Source: Filomicrobium sp. (GTDB taxonomy: Bacteria; Pseudomonadota; Alphaproteobacteria; Rhizobiales; Hyphomicrobiaceae). Taken from it: DNA of 6,092 nt. Each line of letters begins with the position of its first letter. Position 1 is the first letter of the stretch. Below are positions 1 to 5,827 of the stretch, piece after piece. Position numbers and translations under genes: made by a program. The stretch covers positions 1 through 6,092 of the forward strand of contig JAUWFF010000088.1 of assembly GCA_030607105.1 (NCBI GenBank), written 5' to 3'. Under the pieces are notes generated by a model. It ran no database searches, was not told where the DNA came from, and was given only the letters and a program-made list of their open reading frames with translations.

Positions 1-118
1 GCAATAGTCAAATGTAAAAAAGGGCCTTTTGTCCTATGTTTGTTCCGTGCCTCGCCTGGGTCGAATCCTGGCCCTCCGATGGGCGCTGCTGCGACAAATC
101 GGACCGGCGGAGTATTCT

Positions 119-160
119 TTGAGAATCGTCAATTCATTTTATCTGCAACCTTGCTATGCA
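119..160 (+). promoter_or_regulatory. FixK/FNR-type box with possible class II promoter for the candidate small RNA
   Basis: The 14-mer TTGAGAATCGTCAA lies at 119-132 and matches the TTGA-N6-TCAA core bound by FNR/FixK/FnrN regulators. A weak -10 candidate, TATGCA (155-160), follows after a 22-bp gap, the usual class II spacing, where the activator replaces a -35 element. The start would fall near 165-167, just before a long RNA fold. The -10 matches only 3 of 6 consensus positions, so the box is more secure than the promoter. On the other strand I see no usable -10. Confidence 0.5.
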
Positions 161-166
161 AACGAC

Positions 167-309
167 AGCTTCAAGAGCAGCGCTGAAAGATCAGTTGCCC
201 CCCGTGCTGATCACCTCCGTCAGCGTCAAGCTCTTGAGCGGGAATTACAGTCATGCGTAGCTCCCATTTGCGCCACCGGATCCTTCCCTCGGTCCGGTGG
301 CCTTTTTTT
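167..309 (+). ncRNA. Candidate FixK-controlled small regulatory RNA (about 140 nt)
   Basis: The segment folds on paper into one long interrupted stem: 171-178 (TCAAGAGC) pairs with 230-237, 181-186 (CGCTGA) with 220-225, and 189-194 (GATCAG) with 207-212. The 12-nt apical loop contains six consecutive C. The unpaired strand at 213-218 reads ACCTCC, complementary to a GGAGGU Shine-Dalgarno sequence. A strong intrinsic terminator closes the transcript, and a FixK-type promoter would start it next to the first stem. All three helices are perfect, which is hard to get by chance. A 34-codon ORF (156-260) overlaps it but has no ribosome binding site, and its ATG lies inside the proposed -10, so I prefer an untranslated RNA. 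The inferred role is base-pairing control of mRNAs under low oxygen. I cannot place it in a named RNA family. It could also be the structured 3' end of a longer transcript. Confidence 0.5.
272..309 (+). terminator. Strong Rho-independent terminator
   Basis: A perfect 9-bp GC-rich stem, GCCACCGGA (272-280) with TCCGGTGGC (293-301), encloses a 12-nt loop and is followed by seven consecutive T (303-309). This is the clearest intrinsic terminator in the window. It serves plus-strand transcription, and no recognisable protein gene lies between it and the left edge, which supports the small-RNA reading of the upstream segment. Confidence 0.88.
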
Positions 310-505
310 GCCGTCGCACAAGCTAAGTCGTCGTACTCTGGTCTATTTTTGCTCCGGCGTTGACAGCCCACACTGGCCGTTTAGCGTCGGCAATAATTAT
401 GAACGGGACCACTTCGTTGCTTCCGCTTCTGCTGATCCTCCAGCTGCACAGCCTAGGCCGTCCAGCGCTGAAGGCGCTGATGCCGCCTTCGCGGCACCTG
501 ACAAG

Positions 506-519
506 TTGATGAAGATCAA
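506..519. promoter_or_regulatory. Perfect FNR/FixK consensus box
   Basis: TTGATGAAGATCAA matches the full TTGAT-N4-ATCAA consensus in both half-sites. It lies 272 bp upstream of the GH3-type gene in a stretch with no convincing protein gene. The hexamers 22-23 bp away are poor matches to a -10 on both strands, so its direction and target are unresolved. GH3 control, directly or from a more distant position, is possible but inferred. Confidence 0.5.
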
Positions 520-526
520 GGCATAG

Positions 527-791
527 CCCGATGAGTTCGCTCAAAGAAAACCGAGACGAAATAGAATTACACGCCACCATTTAGTGGTTGAGGAGCAAGA
601 ACCCGAGAGCGTGTTCCGCATCGCCGAGTAATATCCGACATAGCAAAAGCGTGGCCAGGCGCCACTTCGCGGCGCAGAACTGAGATGCCGAGAATGACTA
701 CAGGGATCAATGCCTTCGACACAATGCTGCGCCACGCGTTGAACTGAATCCACAGTTCTTCATCTCGCCACAAGACTGCCGGCTTCTGCCG
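527..791. other. Spacer upstream of the GH3 gene, no convincing gene
   Basis: Open frames exist on both strands (for example a 96-codon minus-strand frame at 857-567 that overlaps the start of the GH3 gene). None has a recognisable family pattern or a good ribosome binding site. The GH3 reading frame is open upstream to 684 but offers no ATG, GTG or TTG there. Presumably this spacer carries the GH3 promoter, but I cannot point to one. Confidence 0.4.
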
Positions 792-2327
792 ATGCCGATT
801 GACACCACACCGTTTCTCCAAGGTTACGCCGCCTGGCGCGTGCAGATGCTTTCGCAACAGGATCCCGCGCTAGCGCAAAAACGTATTCTGCAGGGCCTCC
901 TGAGAACGGGCGAACGGACGCGGTTCGGTCAGGTCCATCGTTTTGAGGAAATCGCGAGCATCGCCGACTTCCAGGCGCGTGTGCCGCTTCGAACATATGA
1001 AGACTACTGGAGGGAATACTGGTCGAAGCCGTTTCCGCGCCTGAAGGATATCACGTGGCCAGGAACAGTTCCTTTCTTTGCCGAAACGTCAGGCACTACG
1101 ACCGGCCGGTCGAAATACGTTCCCGTCAGCTACGAGATGCTGTTTGCCAATTCTTGGGCGGCAAGCGACCTCCTCGTTCATCACATTGCGAACCGTCCAG
1201 GGAGCCGCATCCTTGGTGGCCTTAACTTTTTTCTAGGCGGCAGCACAGGCCTCCGCGAGCTAGCCCCTGGTATATTGAGCGGGGATCTTTCGGGTATCGA
1301 GGCCAGAGTGCTTCCCTGGTGGCTTCGCCCATGGCATTTCCCTCCTGCTGAGATCGAGGAGATGGTGGATTGGGAGGCGAAAATCGAAGCTCTGGCTAAG
1401 GCGGTCATTGGGGAAGACATCCGCGCCATAAGTGGACTGCCAAGCTGGCTATTGGTGCTTTTCGATCGGCTGGAAGAGCTGCGCCCCGATCTCGGGCGCC
1501 ATCTCGTAAACTTCTTTCCGAACTTGGAGATGCTGATCCATGGGGGCGTGAACTTCGGACCCTACCGCCAGAATCTGCTAAGCCGTCTCGAAGGGGGGCA
1601 CGCTGAGACGCGCGAGGTCTATGCCGCAAGCGAGGGTTTCGTCGCCGTGGCCGACCGCAGTGATAGTGAGGGGTTGAGGCTTATCCTCGACAACGGACTG
1701 TTCTTTGAGTTCGTACCCGTAGGCGAGCTCGACCGGCCAAATCCAACGCGACACTGGATGAGAAACGCCGAAGCCGGTGTAAACTATGCAATAGCGCTTA
1801 CAACGTGCGCGGGGCTTTGGGCCTATGTCCTCGGTGACACGCTCGAGTTCGTCACGCTGTCGCCGCCTCGCATCCGCATCACCGGACGCACCGGGCTTAT
1901 GCTCTCGGCCTTTGGTGAGCATCTGATCGGCACCGAGATTGAAGCAGCGGTGAGCGGAGCGGCCAACAGCATCGGCCTTAATGTCATCGATTACACCGTG
2001 GGGGCAGCTGTCGCCGAGCGAAAGGGCGAACAAGGTCAGCATCTGTTCATTGTGGAGTTCGCCGAGGGGCCGCCAGACGCCGCACTCCAAGATCGCTTCC
2101 TGCTCGAGCTAGATCATCAGCTTTCTGAGGCCAACGCCGACTATAGATCACATCGCGCAGCAACCCATGGTCTGCGCCCGCCGCGCTTGATCGCGGTTGC
2201 GCGCGGCACGTTCTATGGCTGGATGCGCCACCGCGAGATGCTTGGGGGGCAACACAAGGTACCACGAGTCATCAACGACGAGACGCTGTTTGCCGAGTTG
2301 CGGCGGTTTGTGGTGGCGGCGTCATAA
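792..2327 (+). CDS. GH3-family acyl-acid amido synthetase-like protein
   Basis: This 511-residue cytosolic enzyme belongs to the GH3 branch of the ANL adenylate-forming superfamily. Plant members activate a carboxylic acid such as jasmonate, indole-acetate or a benzoate with ATP and transfer the acyl group to an amino acid. The three nucleotide-binding signatures are present: TSGTTTGRSK at 99-108 (P-loop-like), YAASE at 277-281, and YVLGD at 345-349, where plants usually have YRxGD. RITGR (362-366) and the C-terminal GQHKVPR (486-492, K489) complete the catalytic set. The length is slightly short of the 530-600 typical of the family, but both domains appear whole. The start is the only ATG/GTG/TTG in the open frame upstream of the conserved N-terminus. 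No Shine-Dalgarno precedes it, so translation may be weak. It stands alone with no pathway partner beside it, so the substrate is unknown. In rhizobia a plant-hormone or aromatic acid is a reasonable guess only. Confidence 0.9.
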   Translation: MPIDTTPFLQGYAAWRVQMLSQQDPALAQKRILQGLLRTGERTRFGQVHRFEEIASIADFQARVPLRTYEDYWREYWSKPFPRLKDITWPGTVPFFAETSGTTTGRSKYVPVSYEMLFANSWAASDLLVHHIANRPGSRILGGLNFFLGGSTGLRELAPGILSGDLSGIEARVLPWWLRPWHFPPAEIEEMVDWEAKIEALAKAVIGEDIRAISGLPSWLLVLFDRLEELRPDLGRHLVNFFPNLEMLIHGGVNFGPYRQNLLSRLEGGHAETREVYAASEGFVAVADRSDSEGLRLILDNGLFFEFVPVGELDRPNPTRHWMRNAEAGVNYAIALTTCAGLWAYVLGDTLEFVTLSPPRIRITGRTGLMLSAFGEHLIGTEIEAAVSGAANSIGLNVIDYTVGAAVAERKGEQGQHLFIVEFAEGPPDAALQDRFLLELDHQLSEANADYRSHRAATHGLRPPRLIAVARGTFYGWMRHREMLGGQHKVPRVINDETLFAELRRFVVAAS

Positions 2328-2686
2328 GAGACAGCAATCGAAGTCTTCGAAAGAAGCCATTTAAGAGGAGAAAGCGCTGGTGCAGCCAATCGGAGGGGAT
2401 TGGGCGTTTTGTAGATAAAGCGGATACCGTCTTCGGCGCATTGTGCGTTAGTGATGGGCGCATCGGTTTCGAGATGAAATGCACGAAGCTTATAGATCAT
2501 AGGTCGGAAAGAACGCTCGAGCTGTTGGCCTGCGCAGCACATCGTCCTACCCAACCGACAAACGAATAGCCTGCAGAGCCTGGCCGATGGCGGCCCGAGC
2601 CTAACTTAGATACTGGCACCGTGATTGGGGGCAGGCCAAAACTGTGAGCTGTCATGCAGGGGTCACTATAAGATAGGAGCTAGCGT
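2328..2686. other. Spacer between GH3 gene and microprotein gene
   Basis: I see no supported gene here. A small hairpin, CCAATC (2386-2391) with GATTGG (2398-2403), followed by GCGTTTT, could be a weak terminator for the GH3 gene 58 bp after its stop. An IS-end-like sequence lies at 2612-2638. A 113-codon minus-strand frame (2554-2213) has no family resemblance and overlaps the GH3 3' end. Confidence 0.4.
2612..2638 (-). repeat. IS-end-like 27-bp sequence, copy A
   Basis: Read on the minus strand this begins TGGCCTGCCCCC and ends in CCAGT. It aligns without gaps to copy B at 5682-5708 with 21 of 27 positions identical. Similarity stops exactly at the outer TGG. A TG start followed by a C-run is typical of terminal inverted repeats of IS3-family elements, so this may be a solitary IS end. 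No transposase or partner end is visible. The plus strand also resembles a sigma-54 promoter (TGGCAC-N5-TTGG, with TTGC expected), 58 bp upstream of the microprotein start, so a promoter role is the alternative. Confidence 0.4.
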
Positions 2687-2857
2687 ATGGATGCGTTTCA
2701 AACGCTGGGCATCATTGCCGTCGGAATTACAGCCTTCTGGGTTTACTTGAATCTCAAACAGAGAATTGACTTCCTGGAGCATGAGGTGCGTTGGCTGAGG
2801 AGTGAGGTGGAAACCCTGAAGCCCACGGAAGTAAAATCTCAGTTCGATAAGCGATAG
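2687..2857 (+). CDS. Small single-pass membrane protein with coiled-coil tail
   Basis: This 56-residue ORF has a textbook ribosome binding site (AGGAG at 2675-2679, 7 nt before ATG). Residues about 6-22 (TLGIIAVGITAFWVYLN) form a hydrophobic membrane span. They are followed by a charged segment, LKQRIDFLEHEVRWLRSEVE (about 23-42), with heptad-like leucine, isoleucine and valine spacing, so a short coiled coil is likely. Predicted topology is an N-terminal anchor with a cytoplasmic helical tail, since the positive charges follow the span. This arrangement is common in small membrane adaptor or phage-like proteins, but I do not recognise the family and assign no function. The ORF stands alone in a 780-bp gap. 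The strong binding site and amphipathic pattern argue that it is a real gene. Confidence 0.65.
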   Translation: MDAFQTLGIIAVGITAFWVYLNLKQRIDFLEHEVRWLRSEVETLKPTEVKSQFDKR

Positions 2858-3106
2858 GCTTGGTCAGCTGGTTAATGGCGGTCTAGCTGTTCATCGGGAA
2901 TCAGCGGGCGGCCCGCGCCGCAACACATCCTCTTGCACCATTCGTGATCCTGGTCTGGCGCTGCCCTCCGACAAAACCTCTGGTGCCTTCGGTATTGTAT
3001 TGTCAGCGCTTGTGGCAAAGCCAACCTTGGATTCTAGGGACATCGAAGAGTGGCCTCTGGGCAAAACGTGATCGAACCAGAATGAACCCCGCGCAAAGCA
3101 TACGCC
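2858..3106. other. Spacer between converging microprotein and BON genes
   Basis: This stretch lies between two convergent genes. It includes a GC palindrome (GCGGGCGGCCCGC near 2904-2916) with no T-tract on either strand. I see no convincing gene or terminator here. Confidence 0.4.
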
Positions 3107-3853
3107 TCAAGGTCGTACGGCAATATCGTTCACGACTAAGTCTACGCCAAACACCATCCAGGCGTCACGCTCGGCAGCCTGCCGCTGGGTCTCGTTGGAA
3201 ACGAGGCCGGTCAGCCTCACGAGCGTATTGCGGACGCCCACCTTGATCTGGCCAGCATTCACAAACGGGTCCTTTTCCAGAACGATACGGACCGCATCCG
3301 CGATGCGGCTAGGACCGTCCTCCTCCGGAGGATCAACTTCTAGACCGTTGATGACATCGCGCACACCGGGAACCCACCAGGCGATTACTCCGGCGAGCCG
3401 CTTGGATACCAGGCTGGGCACTCGGCCGTTGAGAATGACGAGCCCTTGCTTCACTTCGACCAGGATGCTGCCATGGGGGTCAAGCGGGGCCCCACGTACC
3501 AGCTTGTCTCCATTTCCGTCGCGCTCGCGGATCTCAAGCGACTTGAATCCGGTTTCTCCTATCAGTCCGTTGCAGGTGTGAACGCGGATCTCCTTGTCGC
3601 CCATCTGCGCAGCAGGTGCGACGTGCAGATGATCTGCGATACCGGAAACGCCTGGGATCGCTGCCACTTTCTCGAGCGCTATCTTTTTGGCAGCAACGTC
3701 CGGCACCTCTCCATGCAGCAAGACCACGCCGTCACCCTCGATCTTCAGTTCCTCCAGGTGATACGACGGTCCAAGTCGGGGTTCGCTTCGCAGCACTGAG
3801 CGGACCGTCTGCTCCATTTTAAGGATCGACCTCTTGACATCAGAATGCGTCAT
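3107..3853 (-). CDS. Cytoplasmic protein with three BON domains
   Basis: The product is 248 residues and consists of three successive BON modules (alpha/beta folds thought to bind phospholipid or ligand, known from OsmY and related stress proteins). The first spans about residues 11-80, with core GDGVVLLHGEVPDVAAKKIA. The second spans about 85-175, with core QGLVILNGRVPSLVSKRLAG; it is longer and diverged in its first half. The third spans about 182-248, with core NTLVRLTGLVSNETQRQAAE. Each core carries the hallmark V-x-L-x-G turn. No signal peptide is visible, unlike periplasmic OsmY-type proteins, so a cytoplasmic location is likely. I chose the ATG at 3853 because GGAG lies 9 nt upstream. 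An ATG at 3892 or a GTG at 3934 would add 13 or 27 residues with no domain content. The gene lies 182 bp downstream of the 80-residue small gene and probably shares its FixK-type promoter. Confidence 0.85.
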   Translation of the reverse strand: MTHSDVKRSILKMEQTVRSVLRSEPRLGPSYHLEELKIEGDGVVLLHGEVPDVAAKKIALEKVAAIPGVSGIADHLHVAPAAQMGDKEIRVHTCNGLIGETGFKSLEIRERDGNGDKLVRGAPLDPHGSILVEVKQGLVILNGRVPSLVSKRLAGVIAWWVPGVRDVINGLEVDPPEEDGPSRIADAVRIVLEKDPFVNAGQIKVGVRNTLVRLTGLVSNETQRQAAERDAWMVFGVDLVVNDIAVRP

Positions 3854-3948
3854 TTTTCGAAGCTCCAATGCTCCCGCAGATTTGTGGAGCATGTTGGGAT
3901 TTCTTCCGGCGGTTTTCCGTGCAGGGTGGGGCACAGATTTCAGAGCGT

Positions 3949-3967
3949 GGGTGAAGCAGCTTCACCC
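3949..3967. repeat. Perfect 9-bp inverted repeat in the BON upstream spacer
   Basis: GGGTGAAGC, one central A, then GCTTCACCC forms a perfect odd palindrome about 100 bp upstream of the BON start and 68 bp past the stop of the upstream small gene. Neither side has a T-tract, so it is not a standard intrinsic terminator. It could be a repressor operator for the BON gene or an RNA hairpin that stabilises or separates the two parts of a shared transcript. Confidence 0.45.
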
Positions 3968-4035
3968 GCATGGGCCGCTTGCAGGATCCGTCGACCGTTG
4001 AGGCTCCGCGCACGCTAATATGGCGCAACTTCGCA

Positions 4036-4278
4036 CTAGCGGGGCCGCTCGTCCTCTGGGAATTCCTGAGCCTGAACGAGGATGTCATAGACGCGCGCTG
4101 CCGCACCTTCGAGCGGGCGTTCCAACTCGCCCATGACATCGTTTTGCTGAGCTAATCGCATCGCCACCTCTTCGAGCTCGCGATAGCTCGGCTTGACTTC
4201 CAGGATTTCAACGATCGTGTGATCGGAGATTTCTCCGAACAAATGGACCACGTCGTCGTGGGTCACCGCTTCACTCAT
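4036..4278 (-). CDS. Conserved-type 80-residue acidic protein of unknown function
   Basis: The ORF encodes 80 residues from an ATG at 4278, preceded by AGGA with a 9-nt gap. The open frame extends further upstream, but that part is composition-poor and lies in the proposed leader. The protein is soluble and acidic (many Asp and Glu, with none of the hydrophobicity needed for a membrane span). It begins MSEAVTHDDVVHLFGEISD, continues with helical segments around ELEEVAMRLAQQ, and ends in a charged tail. I have the impression of a rhizobial small-protein family that turns up beside stress and microaerobic genes, but I cannot name it or give a function. The gene is first in line behind the FixK-type promoter at 4457-4415 and is followed by the BON gene, suggesting a two-gene low-oxygen or stress unit. 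Confidence 0.7.
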   Translation of the reverse strand: MSEAVTHDDVVHLFGEISDHTIVEILEVKPSYRELEEVAMRLAQQNDVMGELERPLEGAAARVYDILVQAQEFPEDERPR

Positions 4279-4414
4279 ACAAGGTGTTCCTACAAGCTGT
4301 GATGGCCGCCTCGACAAATTTTTATCAAAGCCAGCCTCTGGCGCGCTGCTTGGACGGCCGATCCTGCAGTTTCGGTAACACCGCAATCTCGATCTGTCCG
4401 CCCCAGACGTATTC

Positions 4415-4457
4415 ATTATTCTCTGGCATCCGCCGACAGTGCGTTGACATGCGTCAA
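4415..4457 (-). promoter_or_regulatory. FixK/FNR class II promoter reading left
   Basis: The box TTGACATGCGTCAA (4444-4457) has perfectly matching TTGAC/GTCAA half-sites. Reading leftward, AATAAT (4420-4415, 5 of 6 matches to TATAAT) follows after 23 bp with no -35 element, the class II FNR/FixK layout. The start would be near 4408, giving a leader of about 130 nt before the 80-residue gene. Rightward, the hexamer at the same distance is poor (TCTGCT), so the left-reading genes are the likelier target. A weaker influence on the divergent methyltransferase gene, 140 bp away, remains possible. Confidence 0.65.
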
Positions 4458-4584
4458 GCCAGCGCGTTCCGATATGCGTCTGCTCAGCTGGACGGCCTAA
4501 AATGCTTCAGGAGACCACCTCAAACGACAAGCGGACGCTGCCGCACATATTTCCGTCGAAGCCGGCCGCCGACCGCACAACCGC

Positions 4585-4588
4585 AGGA
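4585..4588 (+). promoter_or_regulatory. Ribosome binding site of the methyltransferase gene
   Basis: AGGA sits 8 nt before the ATG at 4597 and supports this start over internal ATGs. Confidence 0.6.
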
Positions 4589-4596
4589 CATCAAGC

Positions 4597-5442
4597 ATGA
4601 AGGATGAACATTGCGTTGCCTTCCTGCAGTGGGCACTTCCGCACCTTGAATTGCACTGGCCTGGGTTCCGAAAGGTGCGAAGGCAGGTCTGCCGGCGACT
4701 GAAAAGACGCATGAGCGAGCTCGGCGTGCCCGGATTCTCAGACTATCGAGATTACATCGCTGACCATCCGGAAGAGTGGAGCGTCATCGACGCTTTCTGT
4801 TACATTACCATCTCGCGTTTCCTTCGCGACAAGAACGTATTTCGGGTCCTCGGCGACGTCATTCTTCCGGAAGCGGCACAGCGAGCGGCCGCAGAAGGCC
4901 GCGATGTCCGCTGCTGGTCGGCTGGCTGCGCATCGGGTGAAGAGGTGTATTCCCTCAAGATCGCATGGGAGCGGCTCGCGAGGGCCCGAGCACCTGACAT
5001 CTGCTTTTCGATTATTGGTACAGATATTGATGAGACCGTCCTTCGACGGGCTGAAACAGGGTGTTATGAAAGGTCCACGCTAAGGGAGCTCCCAGTCGAG
5101 TCGCTCAATGAGTGCTTCGTGCGCAAGGGAGAAAGCTACTGCGTCAGGCGTGAGTTTCGCGACAATATCTCATTCCAGCTGCAGGACATTCGCGAGGTTT
5201 TGCCTGTGGGACCGTTCGACCTCATTCTGTGTCGAAACCTCGTGTTCACCTACTTCGCGCGCTCTTTGCAAGAAAGAACGTTAGAGCGGATCGCCACGTG
5301 CCTGCAATGCAGGGGCGTTCTCGTCATCGGAGCCCATGAAACGCTACCCGCTGGCGCCGTTGATTTCCGTCCGGAGCTGGAATGTCGCGAGATCTTTCGC
5401 TGGCTGCCCGTGAGACCCGAATGCCCTATGGACAGGGGCTGA
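4597..5442 (+). CDS. CheR-type SAM-dependent methyltransferase, orphan
   Basis: The 281-residue product has the CheR fold. A helical N-terminal region (about 1-80) ends in ITISRFLRDKNVF, the counterpart of the CheR NxFFRD motif. The Rossmann domain carries motif I, CWSAGCASGEEVYS (106-119), the acidic GTDID (141-145) expected to hold the ribose of S-adenosylmethionine, QDIR (196-199), and FDLILCRNLVFTYF (207-220). CheR enzymes methylate glutamates on chemoreceptors. This subgroup, common in rhizobia, occurs away from chemotaxis operons and its substrate is unknown to me. No CheB, CheA or receptor gene is nearby, so a role in chemotaxis is not supported. The N-terminal domain is compact, and the receptor-binding beta-subdomain seems reduced. 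The protein ends naturally soon after the last strand (REIFRWLP). The gene diverges from the 80-residue gene across a spacer holding a FixK-type box. Confidence 0.85.
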   Translation: MKDEHCVAFLQWALPHLELHWPGFRKVRRQVCRRLKRRMSELGVPGFSDYRDYIADHPEEWSVIDAFCYITISRFLRDKNVFRVLGDVILPEAAQRAAAEGRDVRCWSAGCASGEEVYSLKIAWERLARARAPDICFSIIGTDIDETVLRRAETGCYERSTLRELPVESLNECFVRKGESYCVRREFRDNISFQLQDIREVLPVGPFDLILCRNLVFTYFARSLQERTLERIATCLQCRGVLVIGAHETLPAGAVDFRPELECREIFRWLPVRPECPMDRG

Positions 5443-5681
5443 CGCCTCGCAGACCAGTATTCCGAAGGCACGTATCCAGGATTCCGCGGCAACGGCTGAA
5501 GCAACCTATCGGCTGCTCGGACGGGGCGGGCGATTGGGGCACCTCGCAATGCACCCCGCTGGTTGGGGAGCGGCCGATACAGCGTTTAACAGGCATCAAG
5601 GCTGCTTGAGACGATTGCAGCTAGGTTTGTGTCAATGGAACCCGAGGTGATGTATCGAAATCGCCGGATTCGCTCAATCAG

Positions 5682-5708
5682 ACTGGTACGGTTTCCGGGG
5701 GCAGGCCA
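5682..5708 (-). repeat. IS-end-like 27-bp sequence, copy B
   Basis: On the minus strand it begins TGGCCTGCCCCC and ends CCAGT, with 21 of 27 positions identical to copy A (2612-2638) and the same orientation. Its outer edge falls about 9 bp after the expected start point of the leftward FixK-type promoter. I infer a solitary IS3-family-like end that replaced the native leftward gene. No transposase remnant was recognised to its left. Confidence 0.45.
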
Positions 5709-5723
5709 TGATATGATTTTAAA

Positions 5724-5765
5724 AATATAACGCACCGGCAACTTCCCAACGTTGATCGATCTCAA
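5724..5765 (-). promoter_or_regulatory. FixK/FNR class II promoter reading left, apparently orphaned
   Basis: The box (5752-5765) reads TTGAGATCGATCAA on the minus strand. After 22 bp comes TATATT (5729-5724, 5 of 6 to TATAAT). The predicted start is near 5717, yet leftward transcription immediately enters the IS-like end at 5708, and there is no minus-strand gene before the methyltransferase 3' end. The only early ATG (5710) opens a frame of 11 codons. Confidence 0.6.
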
Positions 5766-5827
5766 TACGTCGACGCAAGTTCGGCTCTGCCAACGAAACT
5801 GGTTCGATCCTTGGGCCAGAATGCCCG

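Noticed and set aside
46..81. tRNA-like T-arm string (GGGTCGAATCC) that might mark an integration site
   Set aside because: It lacks one T of the standard T-loop, the flanking arms pair only with wobbles, and no acceptor partner or anticodon arm is present in the window.
29..526. 165-codon plus-strand open frame at the left end
   Set aside because: It reads through the strong terminator at 272-309, has no ribosome binding site and no family-like segments. The region is better explained by an RNA gene and regulatory sites.
567..857. 96-codon minus-strand frame with a short hydrophobic stretch (ALIPVVILGISVL)
   Set aside because: It overlaps the well-supported GH3 start, lacks a good ribosome binding site, and shows no recognisable domain. 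It could be a gene relic but I cannot support it.
2332..2358. TtsI-box-like string around TCTTCGAAAG after the GH3 stop
   Set aside because: Only the central TCGAAAG agrees with the consensus; the GTCAG half is missing and no type III secretion gene follows.
2213..2554. 113-codon minus-strand frame downstream of GH3
   Set aside because: It overlaps the conserved 3' end of GH3 and resembles nothing I know.
2525..2638. Possible 114-bp MITE bounded by TGGCCTGC and the IS-like copy A
   Set aside because: The left end matches for only 8 consecutive bases (about 12 of 19 overall), too weak to call terminal inverted repeats.
2944..3246. 100-codon plus-strand frame
   Set aside because: It is rich in Arg, Ser and Pro and overlaps the BON gene antisense, the usual look of a shadow frame in GC-rich DNA.
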